64,000 nt of DNA from Flectonema sp. DT1601. Its lineage: Eukaryota; Euglenozoa; Diplonemea; Diplonemida; Diplonemidae. The position numbers were made by a program, and so were the translations under genes. The notes beneath the pieces were generated by a model. It was not told where the DNA came from. It saw nothing but the letters and a program-made list of their open reading frames with translations, and ran no database searches. The stretch spans positions 1,494,501-1,558,500 of the forward strand of contig OZ025781.1 in assembly GCA_964019425.1 (NCBI GenBank). The letters run 5' to 3'. This document shows positions 53,845-64,000 of this stretch, piece after piece; positions within the stretch are counted from its first letter, which is position 1, and each line of letters starts with the position of its first letter.

Positions 53845-56800
53845 ATGATTGAAGTTCCAGTTGCGGACTTCGGGGACACCTTCCCAACGATAGTAGAAAG
53901 CGGGGAAGGAGGACCAGCAACAGCACCAGGATGTACTCTTCATGGTGCTATGTATGAGACAGGAAGTAATGTTGCATGTTGTTGGCAAATCCACGACGAC
54001 ACTGTTTCCCTTTGTACACTAGACGTTACGTCATCCACTCCCGTCAGAGGTGGGAATAGACAGATTCGAAGATTAAGATTTGGAGGTGTCGTCCTACCAA
54101 AACCGATCCTTTTCAAAGTCAAAGACGGCCATCGACTACTTCTATGCACCGCCAAGGGTGACTTAAAAATGGTAAACATGAGAATAGCACCTGACGGCAC
54201 AATTGATATCCCACAAGCACCTTTTAAAACTGTACAGTTACCAAATACACAAAGAGTATCAGGATGTATATTTGTACCAAGGGGTGACAGTGCATCAACA
54301 TTATGGGGATTCATTGGTTGTAGTAGTTGGGAAAAGGACACAGATACCCTGACTGAAATAAAAGTAATTCAAATACCTACGAGTGGTAGTATGTTAGAGT
54401 ATAAAGAACAACAACCACTTCGTTTTAGTAGTGTGTTGTGGAAGCGTGGTAAGCAGGCGACTACATTCACAGCTGTTCAAGACCCAAGGCATGCTGAATC
54501 AGCTTTATTAATAACATTAGAGGTAACTGAAGCTGTTGTGTATCAAATTAATGGATCAGGAAGCCCTCATGAGATTGCTAAGTTTCCAATCCCAGCCAAC
54601 TCGCCTGAGTCAACACCGACTGATGTGAACGCATCAGTGATTGATGGTAAGTTAGTAATGGCAATATCATACACTGGATTACAACCTTGTGTTTCTCTCT
54701 TTAGAGTGAACCTTCAGTCGTCTACTACTGATCATGTTAGAACTGTTATGTGTCCGCATGATCAAGATTCTGATTTGTCCTTTTCTGGTAAAAGAAAAGT
54801 TCGCATTCGAATCCGTACCTCCTCATCAGCAATCTACATAGTCTGGCAGACAGATAATGTAATCCGTGAACAGGGTATTAATATTCCTTTGTTATTCGCT
54901 GCGCTTACTCCTGAACCACAGAGGAGTCAATTTATTATTTCTTGTGTTCCTCTATCTGGTCAAGTCACAAATGTAAAACATTGGGAAGTAGTGGACCTCT
55001 CTTCTGCCACAAGAACGTCATTGATGTTGGGACAAAATGCTGCATTTGGAAATGCATCGGAGGTTGGACTTTGTATTGTTGATGGTAAACTATTGAACAA
55101 GAGTGATATTTGTGTTATATTAAGACCAGGTGGACTTTCAGTACTGAGACAAGCCACACCAATTGAGACAGAAGTAGTAGTAGCCATTCCAGAGATTGAG
55201 AGCCAACGTGAAGTCGATTCAATTTCTCAAAATCTCATTCATCCATACATATCATACAGCAGATGTATTGATGATAACAGCTCTAGTCCCGACCTAAGTT
55301 GCAAAAGCTCTGATGACGTCGCACTGTTATCAGCATGGAGACAGTCAGACACATTACTTAGTATAGCTGCTCCTATCATTGATACTTATTTACCAAAACT
55401 GATGAACGCGTCTTCAGATGATCTCCCTGTTATCTTACAGGGGATTGAAAGACAATTATATTGTGTTTGTTCAAGAGATAGGGTTGCTGAATCATGTCAT
55501 GCTGATATAGAATCCATCAACAGGATAACTGATGTTTTACTTAAAAAGATTAAAGGCGGTTGTACCAGTTTAGGAACAAAATCCGTTCCTATTGTTGCTG
55601 CTCCTGGAACTAGTTGTCAAGTAGCATTTGTGTTATTGGTATTATCACTTCATGCGGCTGTGTTGGCATCAGTCTCTGCAAGTTTAGATCCAAATCATGA
55701 TTCACAAAGATTGTGTACTGCCATTGATAATGTTGTTCTGCATGCTCATACACACGCTACGATGTCTGTTTTTGTTGGTTGTCCAGTTTTCAGCGCATTC
55801 ATGGCTGAGCTTCGACCTACTGCTGCCAGTGAGATATTCGTTACAATAAGAGATGCTGTGTGGCACCTACTCTCTCTGTCTGATTATGTTGGAGGTTCAT
55901 CTGACATCTCACCATCAACTCTCATTAATATGATGAGTACCGCTCCTATTCAGATAATTCCATTCTTAAGAGATTTACTTAGCGTTGGTAACTCTGAATT
56001 ATCAAAAGAAGTTCAGGGTCTGGTTGTTACTCACCTACACGCTATTGCTAAGTTCGCGCACAGTGATCAAAACACTCCATCAAATTTCAATGACGTGTCG
56101 AGAATGATTGAATTTCTTTCTGGAGAGGACCAACGTAACTTCATTAGTTACATTTATAAAAGTGTCGCTCAACCGAACGTAACAGGTCTGAGTGTGCCAT
56201 GTTGGTATGAAGTACCTGGACTGCCATGTGATCCAGCTATCGCTTACTTGTTTTTATCTGCAAAAGCGTTAGCTCAAAACGGATCTCCTGTTCATGTTGC
56301 AGCAGCAGTAGCGATTATGCCTCCTGTTGAACGATTACTCAGTGGAATACCAATGTGGACAACAGAAGACTGGGATCTCCTAATGAAAGTTAATAAATGG
56401 AAAGTTGAAAGTTCTATTGATAAATGCAGCAAACCAGTTCATTTAGTAAGCTCGTCAGAAGCCTTTCAAAGCGACAGAAGCACCCGATGGGACTTTGCTG
56501 CCAGAACAGTTCTGCAATGTCCAGATCCTAAAGAGCTTGAACAGAGATTATCACTCTTTGTTGATGCGGCATTACAGGCTGGTGGTAGAGCTATGCAGAG
56601 ATTTTTGATTATGAACTGGTCTCCTGTTCTCCGATCACCTATTAAATGTGAGATTACTTCCAGTGGAAATGTAGGAACTGAGACAACGATAACAATTAAA
56701 TTACCATCAAACAGAAAACAGATAACTGACTGTTGTCTAATTCTATCACCTATACCGACTGGTTACATGACTGGTTCAGGAATGGGACTAAATTTGAAAA

Positions 56801-58476
56801 TAGGTCAGAACGCGGAGCAAGTCCTTGGAAGTTTTATAAAAGTGTGGACACAACCAGGGATTGACACGTACGAGTTATCATTCACAGCTGTGTTACCCGA
56901 CGCGTCACCTAATGAGTTACGAGAATTTAACATTATCGTTGGTTATCCTGGAATGTTACCATCGGTTCTCTGTTGTAGTTGCACACCATCATCACCTGTT
57001 TCACCGGAACGTAACTATGCACATTCATTGCAACCTGACGTTATTATTTCTCGATTGTTGTGGTCGAAGGGTGCTGACAAAACTATTCACGAACTCATCA
57101 CACGCGATAACGTTCCGAATTATTATATTATGTTAGTTCAGGTGTGTTGAATGATCTTTTTACTTTTTTTTTTCCTTTTTACGGAAGGTGTTATGTCTGG
57201 AGCAACCCATTAAAACAAAAAAAACAAAAAAAAAAACAGTTCCTCGTCCACAGAAACGAATTCCGTTGCGCAGCGAGAGTAAACTACAGAATAGCTGAAA
57301 GGATAAGGTTTGATAATTTATTATTGTTTATAATGTGAGAAAGATATCAATATCCAAATTATAATAAATGAAATTTTCATTTTTTTTTGTGCGCAACTGG
57401 TACAACAACAACAACAACAACGATCATAACAATCATAACAACAACAACGATCATAATAATCTCCAAAACAGAAACGCTCCAAGAGCTGATATCTATGAAC
57501 TAGAAGTAGCATGTAATGCCTTGGTACTCACAAAGATGACTCTGAAATCTGGTGGATTTGATTCATTCTGTCTGGAGGGAGATGATCCAACACGTCAGTC
57601 TCGCGATACTTCGAATTCAGAAATAGTAACTCTCAAAGATCTGGATAACAGACGAGCTTGCCTCCAGGCTGAACTAGCATTGTTGAAACACAATTCTGGA
57701 ACAGCAATCACACGTATGTTGATATTATTATTACTTTTTTGTTGTTGTAAAAATGTATTTCATACCTATTTTAATTAACCCTGTAAATCACAAAAAAAAA
57801 AATAAAAACAGCTCTCCAACTCCAGCAATGTCCTCAAGTTGAATTTCTCAACATGCTCGTAAAACGTAAATTATTCACCCACGCGGTATGAATTGTTTTT
57901 AGTTATTTTAGTATAAAATCAATTGTAATAAGAAAGTATTTCATGTACTTATATAACACAAAACAGGCTGACTTTGCTGAAGCTAGAAATCTCGATATGA
58001 GCAGTGCGTTCACAGAAGCAACAGCAGCTTGTGTTGAAGTTGATAAGAGTAACGTGAATAGAATTGAGAAACACCGTCTTTGGGATGAGATATCTAAATT
58101 ACTAACGCAGCACTCAACGGAGAAGGTTCAGTGGAAATTTCATGTTTGTGTGATGGAAGAGTCGTTGAGACTTGGTACCGTACCTCCAAGTAAAGTTATT
58201 ACACAATTATCATACAACAGACCTGATATGTGTCTCAGAGCTTTTATTGCTGACGGTGCTGACTTTTCATTAGAAGCAGCAGCAAGCTTAGCAACTCAAT
58301 ACTTACACTGGTCTAACTCTGGTTGTGTGTCAGATGAATTTGCATCTGGTCGTGTGGTTCCGGTGTCGCTATTGGATTTTGCTACGGAGACATTTAAACA
58401 GCGATTAGCTGTTGGTGGTCTCTCTGATAATGTTGTTATTAAATTAAAAGAGTACTTATCATCATGGAGTCAATGA
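53845..58476 (+). CDS. NUP160: Nucleoporin NUP160 (Nup120)
   Basis: Five exons: 53845-57141, 57240-57307, 57472-57713, 57812-57885 and 57967-58476 (phases 0, 2, 1, 0), 1396 residues, near the ~1400 of animal NUP160. The N-terminal half is a beta-propeller, the rest an alpha-solenoid. The C-terminal order matches NUP160 block by block: NYYIMLVQ|FLVHRNEFRCAARVNY, then EIVTLKDLDNRRACLQAELA, VEFLNMLVKRKLFTHA|ADFAEARNL, LWDEISKLLTQ and VVPVSLLDFATETFK. It is part of the Y-complex (Nup107-160) scaffold of the nuclear pore. The start is the ATG after a leader acceptor; the frame also opens at 53800. Intron 57308-57471 carries CAA/CAT-type simple repeats. Confidence 0.87.
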
Positions 58477-58940
58477 CATCAAATATAGTAGTCATGGATA
58501 CTTAACGAAGGTGAGCATCTTATCTGGAGACTCTATTCTGGTGGGATCATTTTGACCTACTTTTCTGCATCATTACGTACTGGCAATCAGGTTTTGCAGC
58601 TTCTTAGCCGCCGTTATTATTAACTAGTGTACCGACTAAAGTGTTTGCCCCCATTTTTTCATGGTAGCTTCTGCCATGCATACGTCTCCCCCCCCTAGAT
58701 GTTCCAGTTCATGTTTTCTTCGTAAATGTTCTTCGCCAGGGATCAATTGTCAGTTTCAACAAACCAAAAGGTTGGTTGAAGAAATTCTTTTTTTTTCAAA
58801 AAGTATGATTTACTTTATTGCTGGTACTTTATTTGTACAGGTCGTTGAATGAGAGAAGGGTGAATTAATAATTGTATTCTAAAAAGTGTGTCGAAAGTCT
58901 TATACACTATAAAATTATTTTCCTCTGCAGGGTGCTCAAT
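58477..58940. other. Spacer
   Basis: No gene recognised. An acceptor-like TCCTCTGCAG ends at 58930, 11 nt before the next ATG. Confidence 0.6.
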
Positions 58941-61916
58941 ATGGAGTCGGGTGACCGCACGTCACTACTCCGCTCCAAGAGTTGTTTAGAGCCTCATGAC
59001 TATGGAAGTGATCAGCTGAGAGCAATGCACCCAGATTCTGATGACCATACATTTCAAGGATTGCCTGTTATAAAAAATGATCATTTACGAATCTCGCTCA
59101 CTCCATCCATGACATTCAATGATATGAATGAAGTTAACACCGCTTTTGCGAAAAAATCATCGCAGCATGCCCTCCTAAACATTGAAACCCTATCACGTAC
59201 CCAATCACAAATGCTTATGGTACTTCTTTATGTGAGTCTACTAGTGTGTACTACTGGCAGTATAATTGACTACTTTTACATGTGGGAATGCACTAATATT
59301 TGCACACCAGAAAAATATCATACCCAAAACGGTTGTTCTTTTGAAAGCAGTGAGTGTATGGAAATGCACAACACCAGCATAACATGGTCTGGAGGTATAA
59401 ACGGATTGACTAGACTGAATAGGTTTATGCACATGACATTCATATTAGACAATCCTAATCAAAATAGATCTAACCATACTCCAATAGTATCAATAAAACA
59501 ACTTGAGTTCCGACAAATAGCTTATACCCATCCAAACTCTGATCCTTTTAATAAAACTTTTTGGCTTCCTTTAAGTTGTACGTTTGGTCAATCTCGGTGT
59601 TCAACCCTTCAATTACCAGTATCAGATTTGCCTTGGTCAGATGCATACAACACTTCTATAACTTTATTGAACCCTCCTGACTCTGTGAATGATACTGCAG
59701 ACTCTGTCAGTATTATATTTCAGTACCAAAAAGATACTTACACTATGTTTGAATTAGTACTAAGATGTACTTTAGTGGGAATAACAATATTCAACATGTT
59801 CAGTTTCATAAGACTACTACGAAAGTGGGGAGGTCGATGGCTGACTGAACAACAATATATATTAGCTTCATATGTTTTTTTATTGTTGTATTTGGACCCA
59901 TTTTATCCATTGGCGACCTTTGATACCCGGAGTTCAACAGGCGACGGGTTTTGGGCAGTTATTCAATTCTTGGAATTTCATTGTTCAACTTATTTCTTTT
60001 TATTTATTCAAATATTTGTTGTAGTAATTCTTACTTCAGTAAGACGAACTGATGGTACTGTCTCTACAGCAACACATGTAGTGTGTGTATTGTGGTTTCT
60101 CGCGATGGTAACGATCGATCTTTTAATAGCTCTCAGAGAAAAAGACAGTACCAGCGACTACTCTTCGACCTTTGTCTGGTTTATGTTCACACATAATGTG
60201 AAAGATTTCAGTTTTACAAGTGGATTTCTTTATTTTACCGCATTGTTTCTTGAAGTTGGATGGCTATGTTGGTTGATAAGAGGAATTTTCCNNNNNNNNN
60301 NNNNNNNNNNNNNNNNNNNNNNNNNNNNNNNNNNNNNNNNNNNNNNNNNNNNNNNNNNNNNNNNNNNNNNNNNNNNNNNNNNNNNNNNNNNNNNNNNNNN
60401 NNNNNNNNNNNNNNNNNNNNNNNNNNNNNNNNNNNNNNNNNNNNNNNNNNNNNNNNNNNNNNNNNNNNNNNNNNNNNNNNNNNNNNNNNNNTTTTGACAA
60501 ACCTTTGCGACACCTTGAAGATGCTCTTTTCAGTGAAGGATATAAAGGATGTCCGAGATTGTTTTTCTGTCTCGATACCTGCACTGAAATGCTTAATATT
60601 TCATATAGAACTTACTTTGAGCCCAACAATAATGAGAAACTTGGACTCAGAGGGCCATTCATCAATAGACTACTAACTGACTCCCTAACATCTGTAGTAT
60701 TAGGAGCTGTAGTTGCTTACTACTGTGTGATTGATTGGAGAGATAAAGTTGGAGACGTTGATGTAGAGTCTGTCCTGACGGATACATCAGCATCGAATTC
60801 TGTTAGAAGATCAAGTTCTCCATTCAACAGACTACGTGGTAAGTTTACAAAAGCCAGAAGTTATGATTCTCTCGATGGTACTTGTCAGAGTCCTTCAGGT
60901 TCACCTTCTAATTTACCACCACGTGAGAAAGATGAAGGAATAGAACTTGAACAGTATGGATACTACATGTACGATTGTATCCAGGTTGGAGGTTCTCAAG
61001 TATTAATATCCCTCCCTCAGGGTGAAATAGATTCAGTTGATCATATCGTCATCTGCTTTAGAGGTACCCACAGCAAAGAAGACGCACTAACTGATTTAAA
61101 TGTCATACGACGTCCATGGCCAGAAATGACTAGAGTCACTGATGAGTTGTATTGTGGAATGTGTTCACGTCTTCCACTTCTTCATTCTGGTTTTATGGAA
61201 TTATGGGACACCTTAAAGCCTTACGTGTTTGAATCTACTGATTCACTCTTACGTATTCTCTCTGATGCTGGAACAACAAATCCAAGAATATATATCTCAG
61301 GTCACAGTTTAGGAGGTGCAATAGCATGCCTGTGTGCTTACAGTATGACAATAGAACAACAACGACTCCCTGTGGTGTATACTTTTGGGTCTCCAAAAAT
61401 GGGTAATCGTCGTTTTCAGAGACTGTACAATGCTGCGGTACCAAACACATTTAGAGTTGTTAATGAACATGACGTGGTAGCTCATTGGGCTTTGACTTGT
61501 GGAAATTTTCATGTGGGACATGAAGTTTGTGTCACTGTTGGAAATTTATTAGTTGAACCAACTTGGATTGAACAGACCTTCCAACCTACAAAAAAAGGTT
61601 CGGTAGCTGAACGATTTCGACAACACCAACTTTCTGGCTACGCTAAAAGTATAAATTCCCTTTGCGAGAAATACGGAACTAATAAGAGATGTCTTGACGT
61701 ATGTAATCTTATCCTATTACTTTTTATTAATAGCATTCAGGGTTAGTATAAAAGCAACAACAACAACAACAACAGGGATACACAGAAACAGAAATCACGA
61801 TTGATGTACCGCAAGTAGAACTGAATCAATTTCAATTCATCTCTCCGGTAGCAAACATGGTCAAAGCTTTGCGTAATAAAGACAGCGCAGAACGAGAAGA
61901 GAACGCAATGTTATGA
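58941..61916 (+). CDS. TMEM181/Wntless-like multi-pass membrane protein fused to a class 3 lipase
   Basis: Coding parts 58941-60291, gap, 60492-61698, intron 61699-61775, then 61776-61916. After a ~90-residue cytosolic N-terminus comes one helix, a Cys-rich lumenal domain with several N-glycosylation sites (about 115-265), and a helix bundle whose YVFLLLYLDPFYPLATF matches the TMEM181/Wntless family. The 200-N gap cuts the bundle. After it come one helix, a Ser-rich loop and a lipase_3 domain: CFRGTHSKED, LHSGFMELW, ISGHSLGGAIA (nucleophile Ser), VYTFGSPKMGN, VVNEHDVVAHW (Asp) and FHVGHEVCV (His). The catalytic triad is complete, as in diacylglycerol lipases. The two sides of the gap are in different frames, which the arbitrary N count explains. 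Confidence 0.82.
60292..60491. other. Assembly gap (200 N)
   Basis: Exactly 200 N, most likely a placeholder. It lies inside the TMEM181-lipase gene; the open frames before and after differ by one, so the true length is not 200 modulo 3 unless an intron is hidden there. Confidence 0.98.
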
Positions 61917-62896
61917 ATCGCGGCTAGGTAGCTATAAATAGAGACGGCATTCTTCGATTTTTATCGTTTTTTTGTAGCTGCTTTTTTTCCGTACCTGGAA
62001 ACATTAATAACATCTCTCTTTCAGGTGTTTTTATGTTTCAATTACTATTTCCGTTGTTTTTTATTGTCAGCAATAAAAATAAAAAACAAAACAACAAAGA
62101 CAGCTGTTTTTGAACCCTTTTTGTGATGCTTGTCGCAATTTTAGTTTTAGATTTGATTTTTTTCCCCCCTTTTTTTTGTTTGATTTGCTATTTGGTGTGT
62201 AAGGTCGTTTCTTTATGAATTATCCTTGATCTTATATTATACCGTAATACTTAACATTGCATACACGCTCTTTCAGATGTCTTCTGATGGGGAGACATAT
62301 GGGTTTTGATATGTGGTTTCGCTCTGGCCATTAAGTCACCAGTCTGGAGATGGATGTTTTTACTGTCTCATGGTGCTGTATGGCTGCTTCTTCTTTCGAA
62401 CGGTTAAAGAAGATATGTTTTTTTTTTTTTTTTTTTTTTCTGTTTCGATCAATTACGAGGGACACATCAAATTCCTGTTGTTAATACAGATGTTTTTTTT
62501 CTTTTTTTTCTTCTTTTTTTTTTACTCACGCTGTCATTGAGTGTGGTTGTTGTTTTCTTTGGAATTAACATTAGTATTGAAACCAAAGAGATTGTTGGTA
62601 GCACACGTAAACCTCCTTTAGCTGTATATCAGTTTTAAGTCTGTTCACAGTTAACAAGATATTTCGGTAGTATGTCACTATTTTCTGTATAGATTAAGTT
62701 AAAACGAATTCATTTTGTGTGGTGTTGTTGCTTAAACCATGGAAAAGTATTGTAGTATTCATCACTGCTGCTTCCATTGTGGGTTTACCAAGCGAATGTG
62801 ATGTGTGTGTTTGCCTGTAACATCATAACTGCAAAGAGCAGGGGAGGAGTTTGCGAATACCAGATATTTTATTATTATTATTGTTTCTTTCAATCG

Positions 62897-62932
<36 letters not shown>

Positions 62933-63452
62933 ATAATATTATTGCAATACAAAAAAAAAAAAAAAAAAAAAACGCAAACCATCAACCCATGAAAACTATT
63001 TTGCTACTCTATATTAATCATCTTTAATTCTCTTTTTTTTTTGCGAATAGAGCTACGATCATGAATTCCTTAAAGAGTAGCACAATGATATTCTCTAAGG
63101 AACAGTTTATACTAACGGCACTGATTGAGTGATGGGTTTTTTGTATCTTTCCGAAACTTCAGATAGCTAGTAGTCGACTGCATTTATTTTGTCTTTTTAT
63201 TTTATAACAATCGCTAACACACACTTTTTTTTCCTTTTTTTTTTTTTTTCGGATTATTTTTATTCTCGGTATTCTCTGGTACGTAATTTCTGCTAAGATC
63301 AGTACGTAATAAAAAGTTTGTAAACACTTATCTTTCACAGGCTTCACATGTCAGGGTAGCTGTTTTTTTTTGTTTTTTTTATAAAAATACTGTACCTGAC
63401 ACAATCTCATTACATTTTTAAAACAGCACATTACTTTACAAACTACTAAAAA
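61917..63452. other. Spacer
   Basis: T-rich with long runs (62419-62439, 62510-62522, 62899-62930, 63237-63250). Frames here are Phe/Leu-rich artefacts. An acceptor-like TTTAAAACAG ends at 63426, 27 nt before the next ATG. No RNA gene recognised. Confidence 0.6.
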
Positions 63453-64000
63453 ATGAGTGGTGAACCTTTTGCAGTAGCCATGGAGGTTATCCCTGACCAT
63501 GGAGAACGTATGAAAAAAGCAGCCATGCTAGGAAAAGAAGGAGGTGCCAACATGGAACAGTTCTTCTCTGGAATCCTGGACGAAAATGCTTGGGTTACTA
63601 CCTATGGTATTGTTGCTGCTATGGCAGCAAAAAGAGTTGACTTACTTCAAAATGTTATTTACAAACATCCTTCTTGGTTAGTCAGATCAAGAGCCGTTCA
63701 GACATTGGCAAAGCTTGACCAGGTTTGTACTCATCCGTGTGTTTTCACAGCTATTCTCTCTTATCATTTAACGATTAATACAATACAGGAACGTACTGCT
63801 GCTGTTATGATGAATCCAGAGTCACCAAAACAATTAAAAACTGTTGCATTAGCTGCCCTTAGAATATGTTCTGATGAAATATTAGAATGTATTGTCTCAG
63901 ACCCTAGCTGGGGTGGAATATCTGAAGCTGTAACACTCTTGGACAGGACGAAGAGAGGAAACAACTCAGCGGTGATGAAAAAATGGCTTGTTAAACTGAT
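63453..64000 (+). CDS. Helical-repeat protein, 5' part, running off the window
   Basis: Exons 63453-63722 and 63789 to beyond the edge; the intron 63723-63788 (GTTTGT to AATACAG) is 66 nt and happens to be open in frame, so reading through it is also possible. The 160 visible residues start MSGEPFAVAMEVIPDHGERM and form paired helices (NAWVTTYGIVAAMAAKRVDL, SWLVRSRAVQTLAKL, LKTVALAALRICSDEILECI) like HEAT or ARM repeats. No signal peptide is seen. Family not recognised. Confidence 0.7.
   Translation, partial: MSGEPFAVAMEVIPDHGERMKKAAMLGKEGGANMEQFFSGILDENAWVTTYGIVAAMAAKRVDLLQNVIYKHPSWLVRSRAVQTLAKLDQVCTHPCVFTAILSYHLTINTIQERTAAVMMNPESPKQLKTVALAALRICSDEILECIVSDPSWGGISEAVTLLDRTKRGNNSAVMKKWLVKL

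Noticed and set aside
61756-61775. CAA repeat as a separate repeat locus
   Set aside because: It is a short simple run serving as the end of the lipase intron acceptor.
1-64000. CRISPR arrays, tRNA genes, transposons and virus-like elements
   Set aside because: No regularly spaced identical repeats, no cloverleaf with T-loop consensus, and no transposase, reverse transcriptase, integrase or capsid-like frame was seen by reading.

Overview
The window is nuclear DNA of a protist that I cannot name. It is eukaryotic because it has short GT-AG introns (mostly 55-120 nt), an SmB splicing protein, a nucleoporin, CAF-1, centrin, KDEL-type ER retention and eukaryotic-type tRNA enzymes. Standard-code stops fit every gene. 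Centrin and several coiled-coil proteins suggest a flagellated or basal-body-bearing cell. Spacers are very AT-rich and full of long poly(A) and poly(T) runs; coding regions are of mixed composition.

Layout: 1-5156 is a homopolymer-rich region with no gene I can support. From 5157 to the right edge there are 27 gene models (25 well supported, two weak), and every one lies on the + strand. 5.1-25.1 kb holds a small four-helix membrane protein, several unrecognised or coiled-coil proteins (two with PH-like N-termini), an ER-lumenal endonuclease/exonuclease/phosphatase-fold enzyme ending in KDEL, a 59-residue half-LIM zinc protein and a possible Mediator Med20. 25.3-34.1 kb is largely RNA-related: PUS7, PUS1, cysteinyl-tRNA synthetase, SmB and a thioredoxin-like protein. 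34.5-44 kb is cytoskeletal and signalling: a polyQ protein with gelsolin-like repeats, centrin, and a giant soluble protein with five tandem class III nucleotide cyclase domains, one of them apparently dead. 44-53 kb has an LSU rRNA fragment in a spacer, a tiny proline-rich protein, a pfkB sugar kinase, the CAF-1 p60 subunit, and a MAP3K-like kinase whose C-terminal half resembles a kinesin motor. 53-64 kb has a RING/RanBP2-finger protein, NUP160, a TMEM181-like/lipase fusion interrupted by an assembly gap, and the start of a helical-repeat protein.

Three genome-scale patterns stand out. All genes are co-oriented. Almost every ATG follows a pyrimidine-rich stretch or A/T tract ending in AG by roughly 10-70 nt, as expected for spliced-leader trans-splicing of polycistronic transcripts, or alternatively for an intron in nearly every 5' UTR. 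Internal introns are overwhelmingly phase 0, start GTATG(T) and tend to lie near 3' ends. The first two recall Euglenozoa, but this is inference. The strongest candidates for new biology are the kinase/kinesin-like fusion, the five-cyclase protein and the TMEM181-lipase fusion.
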